64,000 bases of DNA from Novosphingobium mathurense (lineage in GTDB: Bacteria > Pseudomonadota > Alphaproteobacteria > Sphingomonadales > Sphingomonadaceae): positions 62,001 through 126,000 of the forward strand of contig NZ_FVZE01000005.1 of NCBI RefSeq assembly GCF_900168325.1, written 5' to 3'. Made by a program: the position numbers and the translations under genes. Positions 36,016 to 45,229 of this stretch are shown in pieces (positions within the stretch are counted from its first letter, which is position 1; every line of letters begins with the position of its first letter). The notes beneath the pieces were generated by a model that did no database searches, was not told where the DNA came from, and saw only the letters and a program-made list of their open reading frames with translations.

Positions 36016-36029
36016 TTCGGCAGCCACCG

Positions 36030-37844
36030 TTACAGACCTGCCACTTCGAGCATGGCCGAACCGCCCTGTTCGGCGCCACCGGCGCTCATCCGGAACATGG
36101 CGAAGAGTTCACGGCCCATGCCCATTTCGGCGGCAGGCGCCGGGGCCGGTTCGCGGGCGGACAGGTCGGCCGTCGTCGCAAGCGTCCCGTCCTCGGCGGA
36201 GAGGCGCACCACGTCGCCATCGCGCAGCAGGGAGAGCGGTCCGCCGCCAAGCGCTTCGGGCGTGACGTGGATCGCCGCAGGAACCTTGCCCGAAGCACCG
36301 GACATGCGTCCGTCGGTGATCAGTGCGACCTTGTGGCCGCGGTCCTGCAGCACGCCAAGCGGCGGGGTCAGCTTGTGCAGTTCGGGCATGCCGTTGGCAC
36401 GCGGCCCCTGGAAGCGCACGACGACGACGACGTCCTTGTCGAGTTCGCCGTCCCTGAACGCCTGGGTGACGGCTTCCTGCGTTTCGAAAACGCGGCAGGG
36501 CGCCTCGATCGTCCAGCGTTCCTTGTCGACCGCGGACGTCTTGAAGGTGGCGCGGCCGAGGTTGCCGGAAACAAGGCGCATGCCGCCGTCCCGCTGGAAC
36601 GGGTCGGAGACCGGGCGCAGCATCGTATCGTCGCCGCTCTTCGCAGGCGCGGAAGTCCAGGCGAGGGCTTCGTCCATCAGCACCGGTTCCTGCGCGTAGT
36701 CACGCATGCCGCCCGGCGAGACGGTCAGCACGTCCTCGTGGGCAAGCCCCGCGTCGAGCAGTTCGCGGACCACCCAGGCCATGCCACCGGCGGCATGGAA
36801 GTGGTTCACGTCGCCCGAGCCGTTGGGATAGACGCGGGTGATCAGCGGCACCGCCGAGGAGAGTTCCGACAGGTCGTCCCAGTCGAGGACGATGCCGGCC
36901 GCGCGGGCCATCGCGGGCAGGTGGATGGCGTGGTTGGTCGAGCCGCCGGTTGCGAGCAGGCCGACGCAGGCGTTGACGATGGCCTTTTCGTTCACGACTT
37001 GCGCCATCGGGCGGTAGTCTTCGCTCTTGCGGCCCATTCCGGCGAGGCGGTGGACGGCGGCTCGGGTGAGCGCCTGGCGCAGCGGCGTGTTCGGCGGGAC
37101 GAAGGCCGCGCCCGGCATGTGCAGGCCCATCATCTCCATCATCATCTGGTTGGAGTTGGCAGTGCCGTAGAAGGTGCAGGTGCCGGCCGAATGGTAGCTG
37201 GCGCTCTCGCTGGCGAGCAGGTCTTCACGCGTGGCCTTGCCTTCGGCGTAGAGCTGGCGGGTCTTCTGCTTTTCCTTGTTGGAAATGCCGCTGGGCATCG
37301 GCCCCGAGGGCACGAAGACGGCGGGCAGATGGCCGAAGCGCAGCGCGCCGATCATCAGGCCGGGCACGATCTTGTCGCAGATGCCGAGCAGGGCCATGCC
37401 GTCGAACATCGCGTGGCTCATGGCGATCCCGGTCGACATGGCGATGGTATCGCGGCTGAACAGCGAGAGTTCCATGCCGTCGAAGCCCTGGGTGACGCCG
37501 TCGCACATGGCGGGCACGCCGCCGGCGACTTGCGCCGTTGCGCCCACTTCGCGGGCCCAGAGCTTCATCTGCTCGGGATAGCGGCCATAAGGCTGGTGGG
37601 CCGAGAGCATGTCGTTGTAGGCGGTGACGATCGCCAGGTTTTTGGCGCTGCCGGTGGCAATGGCGGACTTGTCCTCGCCGGCCGCGGCAAAGCCGTGGGC
37701 CAGGTTCGAGCAAGAAAGGAAACTGCGGTCCGAATGGCGGTCCGCCTCGCGCGCGACGAGATCGAGGTAGCGGGCGCGGCTGTCCTTCGAACGCTCGATG
37801 ATGCGGTCGGTAACCCGAGCCACTGCCGGGGCGAGATCAGTCAT
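36030..37844 (-). CDS. edd: 6-Phosphogluconate dehydratase
   Basis: 604 residues, the usual length. IlvD/Edd-family blocks are [68 protein letters not shown] and [14 protein letters not shown], including the cysteines that hold the [4Fe-4S] cluster. It dehydrates 6-phosphogluconate to KDPG. It lies between zwf (78-bp gap) and glk (short gap). Confidence 0.96.
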   Translation of the reverse strand: MTDLAPAVARVTDRIIERSKDSRARYLDLVAREADRHSDRSFLSCSNLAHGFAAAGEDKSAIATGSAKNLAIVTAYNDMLSAHQPYGRYPEQMKLWAREVGATAQVAGGVPAMCDGVTQGFDGMELSLFSRDTIAMSTGIAMSHAMFDGMALLGICDKIVPGLMIGALRFGHLPAVFVPSGPMPSGISNKEKQKTRQLYAEGKATREDLLASESASYHSAGTCTFYGTANSNQMMMEMMGLHMPGAAFVPPNTPLRQALTRAAVHRLAGMGRKSEDYRPMAQVVNEKAIVNACVGLLATGGSTNHAIHLPAMARAAGIVLDWDDLSELSSAVPLITRVYPNGSGDVNHFHAAGGMAWVVRELLDAGLAHEDVLTVSPGGMRDYAQEPVLMDEALAWTSAPAKSGDDTMLRPVSDPFQRDGGMRLVSGNLGRATFKTSAVDKERWTIEAPCRVFETQEAVTQAFRDGELDKDVVVVVRFQGPRANGMPELHKLTPPLGVLQDRGHKVALITDGRMSGASGKVPAAIHVTPEALGGGPLSLLRDGDVVRLSAEDGTLATTADLSAREPAPAPAAEMGMGRELFAMFRMSAGGAEQGGSAMLEVAGL

Positions 37845-37922
37845 TATGTCACTCCTGCTTTCGGGCCTTGCTCCTCTCCCCCTCAGAGCGCGGTCCTTTT
37901 GCGGTCCTGCGACCGCTTCTGT

Positions 37923-39365
37923 TTATTCGTGCCAGGTAACGCCGTCGCGTTCGGCGAGGGCGATGGCTGCCGAAGGGCCCCAACTGCCGGCCGTGTAGGT
38001 CTTGGGCTCGAGCCCCTGCTCGTCCCAACCGGCGCGGATAGCATCGATCCAGTCCCACTGCGCCTCGACTTCGTCGCGGCGCACGAAAAGCGTCTGGTCG
38101 CCCTCGATCAGGTCGAGCAACAGGCGTTCGTAGGCGATGCGCCGCTGCGGGCCGGCAAAGGCATCGGGCATGGTGATCGCCAGCGGTACGCTGCGCAGGC
38201 CGATGCCTTCGCGGTCGAGGCCGGGGATCTTGGCCATCAGCGAGAGGGTGATGTTCTCTTCGGGCTGGATGCCGATGACGAGGCGGTTGGGCACCGTCTT
38301 TGCGCCGCGACCCGAGAAGATAGAGTGCGGCACGTTGCGGAACTGGACGACGATCTCGGTCGTGCGGCGGGGCAGGCGCTTGCCGGTGCGCAAGTAGAAG
38401 GGCACGCCCTGCCAGCGCCAGTTGTCGATATGCGCCTTGATCGCGACGAAGGTCTCGGTGTTCGAATCCTTGCCCAGTTCCTCGTCGTAGCCGGGCACGG
38501 CCTGGCCGGTGATGGCGCCGGCGCGGTACTGGCCGGTGACCGTTTCGCTGACGTTGACCTTGCGCAGGCTGCGCAGGACCTTGACCTTCTCGTCGCGCAC
38601 GTTGGTCGCGTCGTAGGACACCGGCGGCTCCATCGCGACGAGCGCGAGAAGCTGTAGCATGTGGTTCTGGACCATGTCGCGCAGCGCGCCGGAATCGTCG
38701 TAGTAGGCCACGCGCGATTCCAGGCCGACGGTCTCGGCGACGGTGATCTGGACATGATCGATGTGTGCCGCATTCCACAGCGGCTCGAACATCAGGTTGG
38801 CAAAGCGCAGCGCCAGCAGGTTCTGGACCGTTTCCTTGCCCAGGTAATGATCGATCCGGTAGATCCGGTCCTCGGGAAAGGCCGAAGCGACGGCATCGTT
38901 GATGACGCAGCTGGACGCCAGATCGATGCCCAGCGGCTTTTCAAGGCCGATGCGCACTTTTGGGCCGGCAAGACCGCTGTTCTGGAGGCCGTGAATCGTC
39001 GGCTCGAACAGGCTGGGCGCGGTCGACAGGAAGATCGAGAGGCCTTCTTCGGGCTTGCCGACCTTTTCGGCGAGCGCCTTGAAGCCGTCCATCTCGTTTG
39101 CGTCGAGCGCCTGGTAGCTCAAGCGGTTGAGGAACGTGGCCATGCCGCCGCGGCGGTTGGCGGGCAGGAACTGTTCCAGCGACTGGCGTGCGAAATTGCG
39201 GAACGACTGGTCGTCCATGTCGGAACGCGCCGTGGCGATGATCTCGATGCGGGGATCGAGAAGCTCTTCGGCATCGAGCGCACACAATGACGGCAGCAGC
39301 ATCCTGCGCGAAAGATCGCCAGTGGCACCGAATAGCAGCAGGCGATCGGAAGTGAATTTCGTCAC
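37923..39365 (-). CDS. zwf: Glucose-6-phosphate dehydrogenase
   Basis: 480 residues if started at GTG 39365 (VTKFTSDRLLLFGATGDLSRRM). No ATG is available near the N-terminal coenzyme motif GATGDLS, and the further upstream frame is not family-like. The substrate site RIDHYLGKETVQN is intact. It oxidises glucose-6-phosphate with NAD(P) and is the first gene of the zwf-edd-glk-eda operon. No 6-phosphogluconolactonase gene lies in the operon. Confidence 0.94.
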   Translation of the reverse strand: MTKFTSDRLLLFGATGDLSRRMLLPSLCALDAEELLDPRIEIIATARSDMDDQSFRNFARQSLEQFLPANRRGGMATFLNRLSYQALDANEMDGFKALAEKVGKPEEGLSIFLSTAPSLFEPTIHGLQNSGLAGPKVRIGLEKPLGIDLASSCVINDAVASAFPEDRIYRIDHYLGKETVQNLLALRFANLMFEPLWNAAHIDHVQITVAETVGLESRVAYYDDSGALRDMVQNHMLQLLALVAMEPPVSYDATNVRDEKVKVLRSLRKVNVSETVTGQYRAGAITGQAVPGYDEELGKDSNTETFVAIKAHIDNWRWQGVPFYLRTGKRLPRRTTEIVVQFRNVPHSIFSGRGAKTVPNRLVIGIQPEENITLSLMAKIPGLDREGIGLRSVPLAITMPDAFAGPQRRIAYERLLLDLIEGDQTLFVRRDEVEAQWDWIDAIRAGWDEQGLEPKTYTAGSWGPSAAIALAERDGVTWHE

Positions 39366-39669
39366 GTATACGTTTCCATCATGGACAAGGTGCGCCGGGG
39401 CAGACGCGCATGGGAAATGGCGAGCGCATTGACCCTCGCAAATGCAGCATATCAAGAGTGCCCTGAGAACGCTAGGTTACCGGCATACGAATTCCCGGCA
39501 CACCCCTGTTTTCGATCCCCTCTAGGCCGCTGAAATGGAAGCAAACGGGTAAAAGCTGTCAATGCTTTGGTGCGCGCCGTTCCCATGTGGCGATCGCTGC
39601 CATATCACTGTCTTTCGAGTTTCCTACGCTGGCGGGCCCCACGACCGGGGCAACAAGGAGAGCGCATTC
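39366..39669. promoter_or_regulatory. Divergent intergenic region between zwf and the PhoR-like gene
   Basis: 304 bp without a gene. It should hold the promoter of the Entner-Doudoroff operon and that of the kinase gene. A single CTGTCA is at about 39555, but no 11-bp-spaced repeats are seen, so I do not call a Pho box. AAGGAGAG lies just before the kinase start. Confidence 0.4.
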
Positions 39670-40668
39670 ATGACGGTGGAGGGTGTCGGCCTTCTGGAAC
39701 ATCTGCAGACGCCCGCCATGGTCGTGGCGAGAGGGCAGGTCCGCTTTGCCAATTCCGCGGCCAAGGCGTTGCTGGGCGTGCATATCGTCGGGCAGGATGT
39801 GCGCATTGCCATTCGCGATCCCAAGGCGGTGGCCGCGATCCTCAGCGACAAGGGCGGAACCGCGCAGGTCTCCGGGCTTTCCACGGGCGGCAGCGTCTGG
39901 CAGGTCGATTGCCGGGTGCTGGGTTCGAACGAGCGGCTGGTCAGCCTCTACGATCTGTCAGAGCGGGTCAGCGTCGCCAAGTCCCATGCCGACTTCGTCG
40001 CCAACGCCAGCCATGAACTGCGCACGCCGCTCGCCAATGTGCTGGGCTACGTCGAGACCCTGATGAATCCCAAGGCGGGTGGCGACGAAGGCGTTCGCCA
40101 ACGCTTCCTCGAGACGATCCGGCACGAGGCGCAGCGCATGCAGTCGCTGATTTCCGATCTCATGTCCCTGTCACGGATCGAAGCGGTCAAGCACGAGGTG
40201 CCCGCCGATCGCGTCGACATGGTCGCGCTCTCGCATGAAATTGCGGGGGAATTCCGCACCGGGGCGACCGTCACGGTCAGGTCGAACTGCGAGAAGGCCG
40301 TCATTGCCGGCGATCGCGGGCAGATCGGGCAAGTCCTGCGCAATCTCATCGATAACGCGCTGAAATACGGCAAGGCCGAAGGTCCGGTCGAAGTCTCGAT
40401 CGAGGCGGCGAGTACCGGCTGGGTCCTTGCTACCGTACGCGACGAGGGCGAGGGCATTGCACCCGAACACCTGCCGCGCGTGACCGAGCGCTTCTACCGC
40501 GCCGACACCAGCCGCAGCCGGGCCGTTGGCGGGACCGGGCTGGGCCTCTCTATCGTCAAGCACATTGTCGAGCGTCACCGCGGCCGCTTCGATATCGACA
40601 GCCGCCCCGGTGCCGGGACGACTGCCTCGATGATGCTGCCCTTGCGCGAGGAGCAGCCGGCGGAGTAA
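39670..40668 (+). CDS. phoR: PhoR-like sensor histidine kinase without a membrane anchor
   Basis: 332 residues from ATG 39670 with the ribosome site AAGGAGAG. A PAS-like region (residues about 8-95) precedes HisKA with the phospho-acceptor H115 in ANASHELRTPLANVLGYVETL. The ATPase domain follows, with the N box LRNLIDNALKYG, G1 VRDEGEGIAPEHL and G2 GGTGLGLSIVKH. The sequence resembles PhoR, and the pst-phoB genes are nearby, so it likely phosphorylates PhoB under low phosphate. Unlike most PhoR proteins, no hydrophobic transmembrane segment is seen at the N-terminus. It is separated from phoB by two porins and the pst genes. Confidence 0.82.
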   Translation: MTVEGVGLLEHLQTPAMVVARGQVRFANSAAKALLGVHIVGQDVRIAIRDPKAVAAILSDKGGTAQVSGLSTGGSVWQVDCRVLGSNERLVSLYDLSERVSVAKSHADFVANASHELRTPLANVLGYVETLMNPKAGGDEGVRQRFLETIRHEAQRMQSLISDLMSLSRIEAVKHEVPADRVDMVALSHEIAGEFRTGATVTVRSNCEKAVIAGDRGQIGQVLRNLIDNALKYGKAEGPVEVSIEAASTGWVLATVRDEGEGIAPEHLPRVTERFYRADTSRSRAVGGTGLGLSIVKHIVERHRGRFDIDSRPGAGTTASMMLPLREEQPAE

Positions 40669-40718
40669 GTCTGGCAGCACGGCGGCAGAGACGGTTGTCC
40701 CCACCGCCGCGGCGATCG

Positions 40719-42164
40719 TCAGAAGTCGAGTTCGAAGCGGGTGCCGATGACCTGCGCGTTGTAGTCCCGATCACCCGAGGGCAGGGCCGTCGCGCCGCTG
40801 TAGTCGAGCAGCGCATAGTTCACGTTGAAGCGCAGGTTCTCGATCGGCGACCAGATCAGGCCGACGATGTAGCCGTTCTGCGTTCCGCCGCGGATGTCGC
40901 GGCTGTTGAGGTCGAGCCAGTCGTAGCGCAGGTTGACCTGGATCGAGCCAATGCCGTCCTTGCCCAGCGGATGGGCCGGTGCCGACGAAGAGAAGATGCC
41001 GTCCTTGTAGCCGCGGCTGTCGCCCGAGGTGAGGAAATAGCCCACTTCTGCATAAGCGCCGCGGAACGTCACGTCGGGAAGGCCAATGCGATTGGCGCGC
41101 TGGGCGTGGACTTCGCCCACACCGTGCCAACGGCCTGAGATCGCGGCGAGTTCGAGGCCATAGTGCGTTTCGTCCGACAGGTTCATTGCCGGGGTCCCGA
41201 TCAGGCGGGTATTCGTGGAGTGGACGAACGGGCGCTGGCGATAGCGCGTGGTGCTGTCCTCCAGGCGGTTGAGCTTGCGCCAGTGCGCCGAGCCGCCGAA
41301 GTGCAACTGGGTCTTGCCGATCTTCGGCGCGAAGACGAGGCGGCCGTCGAAGCTGATCGAGTTGTTCTCATCGCCGCCGTTCGCGCCGTCGCTGCTGTTG
41401 GAAAGCGCGCCGATGTCGTCGGTGAACACGCCGACCTGTGCCAGTAATGGCCCGCGCGAGTATTGCGCTCCAAGGCCGAGGCGACGTTCGAAATTGAACG
41501 CATCGGTGAATGCCGCGCGCTCCATGACGCTGCCGGTGGTGTCGCCGGTGAGTTCGTCGAGCGATTGGAAGCTGTTCTGGTTGCCGAGCGTGATCAGCCA
41601 GGGGCCCTTGGAATAGCTGAGATACGTATCGACCAGATCGACCGAGTTGTCTGAGAGTTCCAGCTCCAGCTTGTATCCGAATCCTGCCCCCAGCTTGCCC
41701 TGCGCGCCCAGACGGATGCGGCGCATCTCGTTCGAGAAGCCAAGGCCCCTGTCGGCAAGGCTCGAGGGTGCCGAGACATAGTTGGCGTCGGCCTGGATGC
41801 GGCCCTTTACCTTGAACTGCTTGTCGCCCTCAGTGAATTGCGGGCTGCCCTTCCATGCAATCTTCGTGGCGGGCTTGGCGGCCGGCTTTTCGCTCGCGGC
41901 CGGCGCTTCAGCCTGCGTGGCCGGAGAGGTTGAAGCGACTGCGGCCGCGCCGGTCTGTGCGGGCGTACCGGTCTGATCGGCGCCGGTTGCAAGGCGGCTC
42001 TCGAGCGCTTCGAGTCGCGCGCGAAGTGCTCGGATTTCCTCGCGCATGTTCTGCGCTTCGGCATCGCCGATCTCTTGCGCCATCGCAGACGCGGGGAAAG
42101 CAGCGATAACGGCTGCCAAGGCTGTCGTGGCCAGAAGTCGGCTCATCTTCGTCAAACTCCGCAT
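40719..42164 (-). CDS. OprO/OprP-type phosphate-selective porin
   Basis: 481 residues. A signal peptide (LLATTALAAVIAAFPASAMAQ) is followed by a coiled-coil stretch (residues about 35-60, EEIRALRARLEALESRL) and a Thr/Ala/Pro-rich linker, then a barrel ending in F (GTRFELDF). OprP-family marks are FKVKGRIQADANYV, MRRIRLGAQGKLGAGFGYKLELE and NQNSFQSLDELTGD. Such trimeric porins pass phosphate or polyphosphate across the outer membrane under starvation. Three repeats of the PhoB type precede it at 42209-42236. Confidence 0.9.
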   Translation of the reverse strand: MRSLTKMSRLLATTALAAVIAAFPASAMAQEIGDAEAQNMREEIRALRARLEALESRLATGADQTGTPAQTGAAAVASTSPATQAEAPAASEKPAAKPATKIAWKGSPQFTEGDKQFKVKGRIQADANYVSAPSSLADRGLGFSNEMRRIRLGAQGKLGAGFGYKLELELSDNSVDLVDTYLSYSKGPWLITLGNQNSFQSLDELTGDTTGSVMERAAFTDAFNFERRLGLGAQYSRGPLLAQVGVFTDDIGALSNSSDGANGGDENNSISFDGRLVFAPKIGKTQLHFGGSAHWRKLNRLEDSTTRYRQRPFVHSTNTRLIGTPAMNLSDETHYGLELAAISGRWHGVGEVHAQRANRIGLPDVTFRGAYAEVGYFLTSGDSRGYKDGIFSSSAPAHPLGKDGIGSIQVNLRYDWLDLNSRDIRGGTQNGYIVGLIWSPIENLRFNVNYALLDYSGATALPSGDRDYNAQVIGTRFELDF

Positions 42165-42208
42165 TGTGCCCCCGAGGTATGTCCTCGGCCCAATGGGGTT
42201 GGGCCAAT

Positions 42209-42236
42209 ATGACCTCTCAATGACAGTTTGGTGACA
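42209..42236 (-). promoter_or_regulatory. Predicted PhoB box upstream of porin gene
   Basis: Read on the minus strand, TGTCA-type repeats lie exactly 11 bp apart: at 42232-42236 (TGTCA), 42221-42225 (TGTCA) and 42210-42214 (GGTCA). They lie about 45-70 bp before the porin start at 42164, in the right orientation. Alphaproteobacterial and enterobacterial Pho boxes have this 11-bp spacing. The rest of the 331-bp divergent gap shows no further clear sites. Confidence 0.7.
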
Positions 42237-42495
42237 AACATGACTGCATTGTAACAAAATATTGACGGAACGAAGGCGGTTTGCCCGATCTGACGCTGTG
42301 CATCCGCGCAATCCCCTAGGCCTTCCCAAATCGGCAGACACAATTTGTAACTATGTGCGTGAACCAGCCGGTCTGCTCGATCGGTTCAATCGTGGTTTGG
42401 TCGCAATCCCCAAAACCGAATGTCCGGTCGTTGTTGCATGTACATCGCTCGTGGGTCGCCGAACAAAATATATCGGAAGTATAAGGACAGGTTCA

Positions 42496-43899
42496 GTGAG
42501 AAAATTTCAGGCAATCTCGGCTCTGGCCGTTGCCGTGTCTGCCGGTTGGGCGCTTCCCGCACAGGCGCAGGTGGCCAATTCGGCGGCAGTTCTGGAAGAA
42601 TTGAAGGCCATGCGCGCCAAGATGGAAGCCATGGCGCAACGTATCGACAGTCTCGAATCTGAACTTGCACAGGCCAATGCGAAGGTCGAAGTCGCCAGCC
42701 AGTCCGCACAGGCTGCAAGCGCCACGGCCATTTCGGCCAAGGAAACCGCGCAGAAGGCAATTCCGGTCAAGGTCGACTGGAAGGGGGCGCCCAAGTTCAG
42801 CAATGACAAGGGCTGGAGCTTCAAGCCGCGCGGTCGAATCCAGCTGGACGTCGGCGGTATCGACGCACCTTCCGGCCTTTCCAGGAATGCCAATGCCTCG
42901 CTCGGCACTTCGACGGAGCTGCGCCGCGCGTGGCTCGGTGTCGAAGGCACGATGCCTGGTGGCCTCGGCTACCGCTTCGAAGCCGACCTGACCAATTCCA
43001 GCCTCGCGCTTGCAGATGCCTACATCAGTTACAAGGCGAATCGGAACCTGACCTTTGTTCTGGGCAACCAGCGCCCGTTCACCGGCCTTGAGGACATGAC
43101 CGCAGTCCTCAACACGACTTTCATGGAACGCAGCGCCTTCAGCCAGGCTTTCGGCTTCGAGCGGCGGATCGGCCTCGCCGCGAACTACAAGACGAAGGAC
43201 GTGCTCGTCGAAGCGGGCGTGTTCTCGGATGACACCGCCAGTCTGAGCACTGACACGAACAGGAACTGGAGCGTCAATGGACGCGTGGTGTTCATGCCCA
43301 AGCTGGGCAATGGCTCGCTGCACCTGGGTGCGTCGGCGCAGTATCACGATTTCGCCGGTTCGGTCGCGAGCACCCGCTATCGTACGCGCCCCTTCCTCCA
43401 CGCAACGAGCGTGCGCTTCGTGGACACCGGCACCATCGCAGCCACTGGCGAGCGCCGCTACGGCGTTGAAGCGGCCTACATGACCGGGCCGTTCCACGCC
43501 GTTGCCGAGGGCAATATGATCAGGGCGGCGCGCCCCGGCATGAGCGATCCGACGTTCAAGGGCGGTTACGCCGAAGTCGGCTACGTCATCACTGGTGAGA
43601 AGGCGCCGTACAAGGACGGGGTCTTCGATCGCCTGCGTCCCGCCAAGGGCATCGACGTGGGCGGCATCGGCGCGATCCAGGTCAACTTGCGCTACGATCA
43701 CCTGGATCTCAACGATGCGGAAATCGTCGGCGGTCGCCAGGAAACGGCGGGCGTGTCGGTGGTCTGGGCGGCGACAAATTACCTGCGATTCGTGGCAAAC
43801 TACGGGCACCTGTGGCTGCGCGATGCGGCGATCACCGCGGATGGCGATGATCGCTATGGCGTCGATGCCATGGGAATGCGCGCCCAGATCGATTTCTGA
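42496..43899 (+). CDS. Second OprO/OprP-type porin
   Basis: 467 residues from GTG 42496, with AAGGACAG upstream. A signal peptide (FQAISALAVAVSAGWALPAQAQ) is followed by a coiled coil (LEELKAMRAKMEAMAQRIDSLESEL) and a barrel ending in F (GMRAQIDF). It is a paralogue of the gene at 40719-42164: shared blocks include WKGAPKF/WKGSPQF, GRIQ, ERRxGL and GGIGAIQVNLRYDHLDLN. It is divergent from that gene. The shared 331-bp gap has one Pho box facing the other porin, about 260 bp from this start. Confidence 0.88.
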   Translation: MRKFQAISALAVAVSAGWALPAQAQVANSAAVLEELKAMRAKMEAMAQRIDSLESELAQANAKVEVASQSAQAASATAISAKETAQKAIPVKVDWKGAPKFSNDKGWSFKPRGRIQLDVGGIDAPSGLSRNANASLGTSTELRRAWLGVEGTMPGGLGYRFEADLTNSSLALADAYISYKANRNLTFVLGNQRPFTGLEDMTAVLNTTFMERSAFSQAFGFERRIGLAANYKTKDVLVEAGVFSDDTASLSTDTNRNWSVNGRVVFMPKLGNGSLHLGASAQYHDFAGSVASTRYRTRPFLHATSVRFVDTGTIAATGERRYGVEAAYMTGPFHAVAEGNMIRAARPGMSDPTFKGGYAEVGYVITGEKAPYKDGVFDRLRPAKGIDVGGIGAIQVNLRYDHLDLNDAEIVGGRQETAGVSVVWAATNYLRFVANYGHLWLRDAAITADGDDRYGVDAMGMRAQIDF

Positions 43900-43981
43900 T
43901 CCTGGGCCGGATGAATCGGTTCGCCCCGCATTCGGGGGGCGCTGATTCCCTTGCAAGGCCAAGCGTCTACTTATAGACCAG

Positions 43982-44015
43982 CCCCCGATCGGCCGACGTT
44001 GCCGATCGGGGGTTT
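43982..44015 (+). terminator. Intrinsic terminator after second porin
   Basis: cccccgatcggc and gccgatcggggg form a perfect 12-bp stem with a 7-nt loop, followed by TTTCCGGTTT. Confidence 0.75.
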
Positions 44016-44088
44016 CCGGTTTGCGGACAATTGCGCCCCTTGCTGGAAAACGGAAGATCTTTCCGCAATTTGAAGGGATGCAGCACAA

Positions 44089-44115
44089 TGTCACTTCATC
44101 GTCATAGAAGTGTCA
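44089..44115 (+). promoter_or_regulatory. Predicted PhoB box upstream of pstS
   Basis: TGTCA (44089), CGTCA (44100) and TGTCA (44111) are each 11 bp apart and in the direction of pstS. The last repeat is about 50 bp before the start codon. Confidence 0.75.
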
Positions 44116-44164
44116 TTGTACCCCAATAGGGGCGTCCCAGAATTGAAGCCCAAGGGGTATTGCC

Positions 44165-45211
44165 ATGCATACGACCAAGACTTTCTTCATCGCCGCGGTT
44201 TCCGCCATGGCGCTGTCCGCTTGCGGCGGCTCGGGTGGTTCGTCCTCCGGCGCGCGTGACCAGATCAAGGCTGTCGGCTCGTCGACCGTCTATCCCTTCG
44301 CGACCGCGGTCGCCGAAGCCTACGCCAAGTCCACCGGCGAAAAGTCGCCCGTGATCGAATCGACCGGCACCGGCGCCGGCATGAAGCTGTTCTGCGCCGG
44401 CGTTGGCGCCCAGCACCCCGACATCGAGGACGCCTCGCGCCGGATGAAGAAGTCCGAGTACGAGATGTGCCAGAAGAACGGTGTGACCGACATCGTCGAA
44501 ATCCAGGTCGGCATCGACGGCATCGCCTTCGCCGAAGCCAAGAACGGCCCTGGCATGAAGCTCACCCCGACCGACATCTACAAGGCGCTGGCCGCCAACC
44601 CGTTCGGCAAGCCCAACACCGCCAAGACCTGGAAGGACGTCAATCCGTCGCTCCCGGCCGAGCCGATCCTCGTTTACGGCCCGCCGTCGACCTCGGGTAC
44701 GCGTGACGCTCTCAAGGAACTCATCCTTGAAGCCGGCTGCCAGACCGATCCGGCGATGAAGGCACTCAAGGACAGCGACAAGGACAAGTACGAGGCGACC
44801 TGCCACGACATCCGCGAGGATGGTCCCTACGTCGACGCCGGCGAGAACGACAACCTGATCGTTCAGAAGATTTCGCAGAACCCGAAGGCCATCGGCATCT
44901 TCGGCTACTCGTTCCTCGAAGAGAACGCCGACACCATCAAGGGCATCGCGATGTCCGATGTGGAGCCGACCTACGAGACGATTTCGAACTTCTCCTACCC
45001 GGGCGCCCGTCCGCTCTACATCTACGTCAAGAAGCAGCACCTTGCCCCGATCAAGGGCCTTCAGGGCTACGTCGAGGAGTGGGTGAAGCACTGGGGTCCC
45101 GATGGCGACCTCAAGGCGAAGGGCCTGATTGTCGCGCCGGAAGACGTGCGCGCCAAGAATGCCGAAGTCATCGCCAACATGACCCCGCTCGACCCCTCGG
45201 TCCTCAAGTAA
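44165..45211 (+). CDS. pstS: Phosphate ABC transporter substrate-binding lipoprotein
   Basis: 348 residues. The lipoprotein signal ends in LSAC at about residue 20. Phosphate-binding loops are AVGSSTVYPF, STGTGAGMKLFCAGVG, DASRRMKKSEY and GPPSTSGTRDALKEL. It binds phosphate at the outer face of the inner membrane for PstCAB. This is the larger alphaproteobacterial PstS type. It is the first gene of pstSCAB-phoU-phoB, behind a Pho box. Confidence 0.95.
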   Translation: MHTTKTFFIAAVSAMALSACGGSGGSSSGARDQIKAVGSSTVYPFATAVAEAYAKSTGEKSPVIESTGTGAGMKLFCAGVGAQHPDIEDASRRMKKSEYEMCQKNGVTDIVEIQVGIDGIAFAEAKNGPGMKLTPTDIYKALAANPFGKPNTAKTWKDVNPSLPAEPILVYGPPSTSGTRDALKELILEAGCQTDPAMKALKDSDKDKYEATCHDIREDGPYVDAGENDNLIVQKISQNPKAIGIFGYSFLEENADTIKGIAMSDVEPTYETISNFSYPGARPLYIYVKKQHLAPIKGLQGYVEEWVKHWGPDGDLKAKGLIVAPEDVRAKNAEVIANMTPLDPSVLK

Positions 45212-45229
45212 GCGTGTAAACGGCCAGAT

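Noticed and set aside
39366..39669. Pho box before the PhoR-like gene
   Set aside because: Only a single CTGTCA was found; no repeats at 11-bp spacing.
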